Part shown: positions 58,398-64,000 of the stretch, one piece after another
Position numbering within the stretch: the stretch's first letter is position 1
How the letters are laid out: each line of letters begins with the position of its first letter
DNA from: Nocardioides sp. GY 10127
Lineage (GTDB): Bacteria; Actinomycetota; Actinomycetes; Propionibacteriales; Nocardioidaceae
DNA length: 64,000 nt
NCBI RefSeq assembly: GCF_004919085.1
Contig: NZ_STGL01000005.1
Span: 186,001-250,000, forward strand
Reading direction: 5' to 3'
The notes under the pieces: model-generated
The model's database searches: none
What the model saw: only the letters and a program-made list of their open reading frames with translations
Told to the model about the DNA's origin: nothing
Made by a program: the position numbers and the translations under genes

Positions 58398-59375
58398 ATG
58401 CGTGCCGTGGTCGCCACCGAGCCCGGAGGTCCCGAGGTCCTCACCGTCACCGAGCTGCCCGACCCGGAGCCCGGCCCCGGCGAGGTCCTGCTCGACGTCG
58501 TCGCCGCGGGGCTGAACCGCGCCGACCTGCTCCAGCGCCAGGGCTTCTACCCGCCGCCGCCCGGGGCGTCCGAGATCATCGGGATGGAGGTCTCCGGTCG
58601 CGTCGCCGCCTTGGGCGAGGACGTCGGGGGGCTCGCTGTCGGCGACGAGGCCTGCGCCCTGCTGGCCGGTGGCGGGTACGCCTCGAAGGTCGTGGTCCCG
58701 GTCGGGCAGCTGATGCCCCTCCCGCCGGGCGTCGACCTGGTGACCGCCGCCGCGCTGCCCGAGGTCGCGGCCACGGTCTACTCCAACCTCGTGCTCACGG
58801 CGGGGATGCGCCAGGGCGACACCCTGCTCGTCCACGGCGGCGCCGGCGGGATCGGCTCGTTCGCGATCCAGCTCGCCGTCGCGAGCGGCGTCCGGGTCCT
58901 CACCACCGCCGGCTCGGCCGAGAAGCGCGCGTTCTGCCGCTCGCTGGGCGCCGACGTCGTCATCGACTACCGCGAGGAGGACTTCGTCGAGGTCGTCCGC
59001 GAGGCCACCGACGGCCGGGGCGTCGACGTCGTCCTCGACAACATGGGTGCGAAGTACCTCATGCGCAACGTCGAGGCCCTCGCCCTCGACGGCCGGCTCG
59101 TCGTCATCGGCCTCCAGGGCGGGACGCGGGCCGAGCTCGACCTCAACGCCCTGCTGCGCAAGCGGGCCGGCGTCATCGCCACCAACCTCCGCGGCCGCTC
59201 GGTCGCGGAGAAGTCGGAGATCTGCGCCGGGCTGCTGCGCGACGTGTGGCCGCTGCTGGGCACCGGGGCGATCAAGCCGGTCGTGGAGGGCACGTTCCCG
59301 CTCGAGCGGGCCGCCGACGCCCACCGGCTCATGACCGAGGGCAGCCACACGGGGAAGATCCTCCTCACGCTCTGA
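58398..59375 (+). CDS. NAD(P)H-quinone oxidoreductase (zeta-crystallin/QOR family)
   Basis: A 325-residue medium-chain dehydrogenase without zinc ligands. GAGGIGSFAIQLA (near residue 150) binds NADPH, and the N-terminal GLNRADLLQRQGFYPPPPGASEIIGMEVSGRV is the PIG3/QOR pattern. It would reduce quinones by single- or two-electron transfer. ATG 58398 is clear. It is possibly co-transcribed with the Bpa gene 94 bases downstream, though an 8-bp hairpin lies between. Confidence 0.88.
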   Translation: MRAVVATEPGGPEVLTVTELPDPEPGPGEVLLDVVAAGLNRADLLQRQGFYPPPPGASEIIGMEVSGRVAALGEDVGGLAVGDEACALLAGGGYASKVVVPVGQLMPLPPGVDLVTAAALPEVAATVYSNLVLTAGMRQGDTLLVHGGAGGIGSFAIQLAVASGVRVLTTAGSAEKRAFCRSLGADVVIDYREEDFVEVVREATDGRGVDVVLDNMGAKYLMRNVEALALDGRLVVIGLQGGTRAELDLNALLRKRAGVIATNLRGRSVAEKSEICAGLLRDVWPLLGTGAIKPVVEGTFPLERAADAHRLMTEGSHTGKILLTL

Positions 59376-59469
59376 GGGGCGCGGGAACGGGAGCGGGCGC
59401 CGGGCCGGCACCGCGGCCCTCGCACGGACGGGCGAGGGCGCCCTCACGGCGTCCTCCTAGGCTGGAGCC

Positions 59470-60105
59470 ATGAGCGAGCAGCAGCAGGGTCACCCGGCCG
59501 ACGGCGAGCAGCAGGTCGTGATCGTCGGCCCCGACGGGCAGCCGATGGCCGCCGTCCCCGCCTCCGCGCTCGCGCACCTGGCCGGCGCCCCCGGCGAGGC
59601 CGGTGCCGTCGACGACGAGGACGCCGAGGGCGACGAGGGCCGCTCGCTCACCGAGCTCGTCGAGCAGCCGGCGAAGGTGATGCGGATCGGCACGATGATC
59701 CGCCAGCTCCTCGAGGAGGTGAAGGCGGCGCCCCTCGACGAGGCCAGCCGCCAGCGCCTCAAGGAGATCCACCAGGCCTCCGTCGCCGAGCTGGAGACGG
59801 GCCTGGCGCCCGAGCTCGTCGAGGAGCTCCAGCGGCTCTCGCTCCCCTTCACGGAGGACGCCGTGCCCTCCGAGGGCGAGCTCCGCATCGCGCAGGCCCA
59901 GCTCGTGGGCTGGCTCGAGGGGCTCTTCCACGGCATCCAGACCGCGATCTACGCCCAGCAGATGGCCGCGCGCGCCCAGATGGAGCACGGACGCCGCGGT
60001 CTGCCGGCCGGGCTCGGCCAGGGCGGCGTCACCGCGGCGCCCGGCGCCACGGGCGGTGCCCCCGACGACGACGGCGGTCACCGCAGCGGCGGCATGTACC
60101 TCTGA
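59470..60105 (+). CDS. bpa: Bacterial proteasome activator (Bpa, DUF2587)
   Basis: A 211-residue protein. The N-terminal third is acidic and disordered. The core (about 65-165; LVEQPAKVMRIGTMIRQLLEEVKAAPLDEASRQRL ... FHGIQTAIYAQQMAARAQM) is the four-helix ring subunit of Bpa. The C-terminus ends GGMYL, comparable to the GQYL tail by which mycobacterial Bpa docks on the 20S proteasome. Bpa stimulates ATP-independent degradation. Its presence implies the genome encodes a 20S proteasome. Confidence 0.9.
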   Translation: MSEQQQGHPADGEQQVVIVGPDGQPMAAVPASALAHLAGAPGEAGAVDDEDAEGDEGRSLTELVEQPAKVMRIGTMIRQLLEEVKAAPLDEASRQRLKEIHQASVAELETGLAPELVEELQRLSLPFTEDAVPSEGELRIAQAQLVGWLEGLFHGIQTAIYAQQMAARAQMEHGRRGLPAGLGQGGVTAAPGATGGAPDDDGGHRSGGMYL

Positions 60106-60169
60106 CCGCCCGTCGGCCAGCCCGCCGGCCAGCCCGCAGAGCGGCCGCGGGCGTGGGCGTCAGCAGGCG

Positions 60170-60856
60170 TCAGTGCCGGACGAAGCGCCGCAGCAGGACC
60201 AGGCCGAGCACGCCGACGAGCGCCATCGCGGCGCCGGGGGCGGCGGTGCGCGCGAGGCTGCGCGGCTGCGTGACGGCCAGCGAGGTGAACTCGGCGGTCT
60301 CGGGCTCGGCCGCGACCGGCGGGTGGGGGTTGGGGAAGATCGACTCGATCCGGTCGGAGACCGCGGCGGTGAGCTTCGTCGTCCCGCTGTCACCGGTGGC
60401 GAAGAACGCCTCGCCGCTGCTGGTGACGAAGAACAGGTAGGTCTCGCCGCTGGTGAGCCGGCCGAGGTCGCAGCCGTGCTTGGTGCCCGCGTGGGTGCGC
60501 ACCTCGACGACGCTGCTGTTGATCCGGCCCTCGCCCTTGTAGACGAGGTCGACCTGGACCTCCTGGGTCACCAGCGTGCCCTGCTTGTTCGTCAGCGGGC
60601 TGCTGGAGATCGCGGCCACCTCGCCGCTGAACACGGCGGTGGCCTGCCGCGCCTGCGTCGCGAACGACGGGTTCGTGCAGGTCGTGGTCGGCTTCTTGTC
60701 CGCCGCCGAGGCGGGCTGCACGGGCACGAGGACGGCGAGCGCGACGAGGAGCGCCGCCACGACGGGCGCGGCCGCGCGCAGCACGACGGCCCGGGCTGCG
60801 GGGAGCACGAAGGGCCCCGCGGTGGCGGGGCGACGGGGTCGCAGGCGGCTCAGCAC
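60170..60856 (-). CDS. Secreted, membrane-anchored protein with TIMP/NTR-like domain
   Basis: A 228-residue protein. The N-terminal signal segment (PVVAALLVALAVLVPVQPASA) is followed by a Cys-containing domain (CTNPSFATQARQATAVFSGEVAAI ... VQVDLVYKGEG ... VVEVRTHAGTKHGCDL) resembling tissue-inhibitor/NTR-type beta-barrels found in many actinobacterial cell-surface proteins. A C-terminal helix (ALVGVLGLVLLRRFVRH) anchors it. No sortase motif. It starts 7 bases inside the end of the upstream HAD gene, same strand. Confidence 0.72.
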   Translation of the reverse strand: MLSRLRPRRPATAGPFVLPAARAVVLRAAAPVVAALLVALAVLVPVQPASAADKKPTTTCTNPSFATQARQATAVFSGEVAAISSSPLTNKQGTLVTQEVQVDLVYKGEGRINSSVVEVRTHAGTKHGCDLGRLTSGETYLFFVTSSGEAFFATGDSGTTKLTAAVSDRIESIFPNPHPPVAAEPETAEFTSLAVTQPRSLARTAAPGAAMALVGVLGLVLLRRFVRH

Positions 60857-61683
60857 CCCTCCAGGGTGTCAGGTGGGAGGTCGAAGACTCCAGCCAGCAC
60901 CCGCGCGACGCCGTCCTCGGCGTGGTCCGGGGCGACGTGGTCGGCGACGGCCAGGACGCTCTCGTGGGCGCCCTCCATCGCGTAGGAGCGGCCGGCCCAG
61001 CGCAGCATCGGCAGGTCGTTGGGCATGTCCCCGAAGGCGATCACCTCCTCCGGCGCCACCCCCAGGTCGGCGCACAGGTCGGCCAGGGTGGTGGCCTTGG
61101 TGACGCCCGCCGCGCTGACCTCCAGGAGGGTGGTGGAGCTCGACCAGGTGATGGTGAGGCTGCCCCCGGTGGCGCGCTCGGCCAGGTCCCAGAACTCCTG
61201 CGGCCCCAGGTCCTCGTGCCGCGCCAGGAGCTTGAGGGGCGCGCTCGCGGGCTCGTCCGTGAGCAGGTCGGCCAGCGGGGCGCGGCGCGCCCCCTCCGGC
61301 AGCGGGAACCGCTCGACGAACGCGGGCTCGACGTCCAGCCCGGCCAGGGACTCCACCCCGAACGCCGTGCCGGGCACGGCCGCGCGCAGCGCCTCGCACC
61401 AGTCGCGGGCGTCGGCGGCGGTGATCCCCCGGGTGCGCACCGCCCGGTCGCGGGTGATGTCCCACAGCAGCGCGCCGTTCGACACGACCGCCAGGCCGTG
61501 GCTGCCGACGTGCTCGAACACCTCGCGCGCCCAGCGCAGGGGGCGGCCGGTGACGAAGACGACCGGCACGTCGCGGGCGTCCAGGGCCTCCAGGACGTGA
61601 CGGGTCCGGTCGCTCACCAGACCGTCGGCGCCGCACAGGGTGCCGTCGAGGTCGGTCGCGACCAGCCGCGGCAGGTCGCTCAC
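60850..61683 (-). CDS. HAD-family hydrolase (Cof-type phosphatase)
   Basis: A 277-residue HAD phosphatase: motif I DLDGTL at residues 10-15, motif II VTGRP, motif III/IV AAGVTKATTL ... GDMPNDLPML. A Cof-type cap domain lies between. Members dephosphorylate sugar phosphates or nucleotides. GTG 61683 overlaps the stop of the acetyltransferase gene by four bases, and a paralogous HAD gene lies just upstream, making a tight four-gene group behind serS. Confidence 0.87.
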   Translation of the reverse strand: MSDLPRLVATDLDGTLCGADGLVSDRTRHVLEALDARDVPVVFVTGRPLRWAREVFEHVGSHGLAVVSNGALLWDITRDRAVRTRGITAADARDWCEALRAAVPGTAFGVESLAGLDVEPAFVERFPLPEGARRAPLADLLTDEPASAPLKLLARHEDLGPQEFWDLAERATGGSLTITWSSSTTLLEVSAAGVTKATTLADLCADLGVAPEEVIAFGDMPNDLPMLRWAGRSYAMEGAHESVLAVADHVAPDHAEDGVARVLAGVFDLPPDTLEGC

Positions 61684-62192
61684 GCCGGGGCCCCCGGCCC
61701 AGAAGTCGGCCCAGAAGTCGGCCCGGGCAGCGGGCGGGCCATCACGAGCTCGCCCTCCTCGTTGGCGCCGCGCAGCAGGGTGAACCCGTTCTTGGCCAGG
61801 ACGCGCAGCGACGCCGCGTTCTCCGGGCGCACCGACGCCCGCAGCCGCACCCCGAGCGCGTCGCAGGCGGTGAGCAGGCCGGCCAGCGCCTCCGAGGCGA
61901 AGCCGTAGCCGCGGGCCTCGGCGACGAGGCCGTAGCCGACCTCGGTCTCCGGCACCCCGTCGGCCTCGTGGGGCGAGGGCGGGCCGAAGCAGCCGATCGA
62001 GCCCAGCACGGTGACGCCGCGGACGATGCTGCGCGGCCCCCAGCCGTCGCCGTCGACCCACAGGGTCGAGGCGTCGAGGTCGTCGCGGCGCGGGAAGTCG
62101 GGGTGCCAGTCCCGGTGGCGTCGGCCCTCGCGCATCCCCGCGACGTCCGCGGCCGTCCACAGGGGCAGGGTCAGGCGCTCGGTGCGCAGCAC
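61680..62192 (-). CDS. GNAT-family acetyltransferase (RimJ/RimL-like)
   Basis: A 170-residue protein with the N-terminal TERLTLPLWTAADV strand typical of the Acetyltransf_3 (RimJ/RimL) group and the acetyl-CoA loop EARGYGFASEALAGLL. The end RVLAKNGFTLLRGANEEGELVMARPL is also typical. It may modify a protein N-terminus or a small molecule. It is coupled to the downstream HAD gene by a GTGA overlap. Confidence 0.83.
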   Translation of the reverse strand: MLRTERLTLPLWTAADVAGMREGRRHRDWHPDFPRRDDLDASTLWVDGDGWGPRSIVRGVTVLGSIGCFGPPSPHEADGVPETEVGYGLVAEARGYGFASEALAGLLTACDALGVRLRASVRPENAASLRVLAKNGFTLLRGANEEGELVMARPLPGPTSGPTSGPGAPA

Positions 62193-62206
62193 CGGCGCGG
62201 GCGCGC

Positions 62207-63076
62207 TCAGAAGAACCGCCCGATCTCGGTCGCGGCGCCGTCCTGCGTCACCGGGTGCGTCACCGCGTCCGCGGCCGCGAGGACCTCGGGCACCGCCTGG
62301 CCCATCGCCACGCCGCGCCCGGCCCAGGCCAGCATCTCCAGGTCGTTGCGGCCGTCCCCGATCGCCAGGGCGTCGCTGGGGTCCACGCCCAGGTCGCGCG
62401 CCACCTCGTCGAGCCCGGAGGCCTTCGAGACGCCCACGGGGGCCAGGTCGAGCCAGGCCGTCCAGCCGACGACGTAGTCGGTGCCGTGCAGGCCCAGCCG
62501 CTGGCCGAGGTCGACGAAGTCCTGGGCGGTCGCCTCGGGGTCACGGATGATCACGCGGCTGACCGGCTCGGCGACGAGGTCGGCGACCGGGGTGATGTGC
62601 TGGGTCCCCGAGAGCTCGCCGTCGGGGAAAGGCGCGGAGACGCGGTAGCCGTCCCCGCGCTCCTCGACCGCCACCAGCGCCCGCGGGTGCTCGCGCAGGA
62701 CGGCCGCGACGGCGTCCGCAGCCTCGAAGGTGTGCTCGTGGACGACCTCGAGCGGCGGGTAGCGGAAGACCACCGCGCCGTTGGAGGCCACGATCCACAC
62801 CGGCTCGTCGGCGCCCAGGCCGAGCATGTCCGCCACCGGGAGCATGCCGTGCGGCGAGCGCCCGGAGGCGAGGACGACGTGGCACCCGGCGTCCAGCGCG
62901 CGCCGCACCGCGGCGCGCACCGGCTCGGTGACCTCGCCGTGCGTCTGGCCGGAGCCCTCGACCCACGAGAGGAGCGTGCCGTCGATGTCGAGCGCGACCA
63001 GCCGCGGCACCCAGCCGGGCGCCGGGTCGGGGCCGACCGGCGGCGGGGGCGTCGCCGCGACCGGGGACTCGCTCAC
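62207..63076 (-). CDS. HAD-family hydrolase (Cof-type phosphatase)
   Basis: A 289-residue HAD phosphatase: DIDGTL at about residue 30, [18 protein letters not shown] and [14 protein letters not shown]. It is about 40% similar by eye to the HAD protein two genes downstream, so the pair is probably an old duplication. GTG 63076 overlaps the serS stop by four bases. In actinobacteria a HAD hydrolase gene directly after serS is a common arrangement. Substrate unknown. Confidence 0.87.
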   Translation of the reverse strand: MSESPVAATPPPPVGPDPAPGWVPRLVALDIDGTLLSWVEGSGQTHGEVTEPVRAAVRRALDAGCHVVLASGRSPHGMLPVADMLGLGADEPVWIVASNGAVVFRYPPLEVVHEHTFEAADAVAAVLREHPRALVAVEERGDGYRVSAPFPDGELSGTQHITPVADLVAEPVSRVIIRDPEATAQDFVDLGQRLGLHGTDYVVGWTAWLDLAPVGVSKASGLDEVARDLGVDPSDALAIGDGRNDLEMLAWAGRGVAMGQAVPEVLAAADAVTHPVTQDGAATEIGRFF

Positions 63077-64000
63077 GCCTGCTCGGCCGGGTGCACCGGG
63101 ACGAGGACCTCGAGGCCCCCGAGGTAGGGCTGCAGCGCCTTCGGGACGCGGACGGAGCCGTCGGCCTGCTGGTGCTGCTCGAGCAGGGCGATGATCGGCC
63201 GGTTCACCGAGCACAGGGTGCCGTTGAGGGTGGCGATCGGGCCGGTGGCGGTGCCGCCGTCCTCCTTGGCGAAGCGGCCGCGGGTGTCGAGGCGACGGGT
63301 CTGGAAGTCGGTGCAGTTGGAGGTCGAGGTGACCTCGCGGTACCGCTCCTGGCTGGGGATCCACGCCTCGCAGTCGAACTTGCGGAAGGCGGAGAGGCCC
63401 AGGTCGCCCGCGGCCACGTCGATGACCCGGTAGGAGAGCTCGAGGGCGTCGAGGAACTGCCGCTCCCAGGCCAGCAGGCGCTCGTGCTCGGCCGGCGCCT
63501 CCTCCAGCGTGGTGTAGACGAACATCTCGACCTTGTCGAACCAGTGCACCCGGAAGATGCCGCGGGTGTCCTTGCCGTGCGAGCCGGCCTCCTTGCGGAA
63601 GCAGGGGCTCACCGCGGCGTACCGGAACGGCAGCTGCTCGGCGTCCAGGATCTCGTCGGAGTGGTAGGCCGCCATCGGCACCTCGGAGGTGCCGACGAGG
63701 TACATGTCCTGCCCCTCGATCGTGTAGACGTCGTCGGCGGCCTGGCCGAGGAAGCCGGTGCCCTCCATGGCGCGCGGCTTGACCAGCGACGGCGGGACGA
63801 CCTCGGTGAAGCCGTTCTCGTGGGCCATGTCGAGCGCCATCGCGATGAGCGCGCGGTGCAGGCGGGCGCCGATGCCGGTGAAGAAGTAGAAGCGCGAGCC
63901 CGAGACCTTGGCGCCGCGCTCGAGGTCGATCGCGGCGTGCATGCGGCCCAGCTCGACGTGGTCGCGCGGGGCGAAGCCCTCGGCGGCGAAGTCACGGATC
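63073..64000 (-). CDS. serS: Seryl-tRNA synthetase, C-terminal part (5' end outside window)
   Basis: The catalytic two-thirds of SerRS; the frame is open to base 64000, so the N-terminal coiled-coil arm lies beyond. Class II motifs are visible: motif 1 around [18 protein letters not shown], motif 2 [27 protein letters not shown], and motif 3 [21 protein letters not shown]. The enzyme charges tRNA-Ser, two genes for which lie in this window. The stop overlaps the downstream HAD start. Confidence 0.97.
   Translation of the reverse strand, partial: IRDFAAEGFAPRDHVELGRMHAAIDLERGAKVSGSRFYFFTGIGARLHRALIAMALDMAHENGFTEVVPPSLVKPRAMEGTGFLGQAADDVYTIEGQDMYLVGTSEVPMAAYHSDEILDAEQLPFRYAAVSPCFRKEAGSHGKDTRGIFRVHWFDKVEMFVYTTLEEAPAEHERLLAWERQFLDALELSYRVIDVAAGDLGLSAFRKFDCEAWIPSQERYREVTSTSNCTDFQTRRLDTRGRFAKEDGGTATGPIATLNGTLCSVNRPIIALLEQHQQADGSVRVPKALQPYLGGLEVLVPVHPAEQA

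Overview
The window is about 64 kb of very high-GC DNA. Gene style (many GTG starts, dense 1-4 nt stop/start overlaps), a GTP-type PEP carboxykinase, a proteasome activator of the Bpa family and several actinobacterial protein families (DUF2332, DUF5134, DUF6457) point to an actinomycete chromosome. A Nocardioidaceae-like genome is plausible, but I cannot fix the genus from sequence alone. I see no transposase, integrase or phage gene.

Layout. 1-12.4 kb: two MFS transporters (the first cut by the window edge), two SDR oxidoreductase genes (the second broken by one missing base), a GH15 glucosidase/trehalase-like enzyme, thioredoxin, a uracil/xanthine-type permease, a GNAT enzyme, a GlsB-type membrane protein, a small unknown protein and a DUF2332 protein. 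12.5-20.0 kb: a phospholipase D-like enzyme and a probable oxidation gene set (SDR, NTF2-like, MpaB-type oxygenase, aldehyde dehydrogenase) between an AraC-type and a TetR-type regulator. 20.1-27.8 kb: a copper amine oxidase with a Cys-rich tail, a translationally coupled DUF5134 membrane protein, an APC permease and a three-gene FtsX-type ABC transporter, with an Lrp/AsnC regulator divergent.

27.9-41.3 kb is the metabolic centrepiece: a gallate/tannin catabolic locus. It encodes a secreted tannase-family esterase, an extradiol gallate dioxygenase (fused LigB/LigA type), oxalomesaconate tautomerase, CHA aldolase, an ABC importer with two permeases and a lipoprotein receptor, a GntR/FCD regulator, a DUF1932 dehydrogenase, a LigJ-type hydratase and a Tat-exported feruloyl-esterase-like enzyme. 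Together these would release gallate from esters, import it and convert it to pyruvate plus oxaloacetate. Three similar palindromes (core ATTG-N4-CAAT) lie in front of the three transcription units and are the likely GntR operators.

41.4-48 kb: a LysR regulator and a YeiH-type exporter separated by an array of six palindromic hairpins, an Abhydrolase_9 membrane protein, an FAD monooxygenase-like protein, a perfect A/T-rich palindrome and tRNA-Arg. 48.2-52 kb: PEP carboxykinase, then a LuxR-type regulator facing a 45-codon gene for a secreted Cys-containing peptide. This pair is my best candidate for an undescribed signalling system. 52-64 kb: two tRNA-Ser genes, a PH-like membrane protein, a BNR/Asp-box secreted protein, a biotinyl carrier protein, a nitrilase-family hydrolase, MobA plus DUF6457, a quinone oxidoreductase, Bpa, two HAD phosphatases, a GNAT enzyme and the 3' part of serS. 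Two families of intergenic palindromic repeats are scattered through the window.
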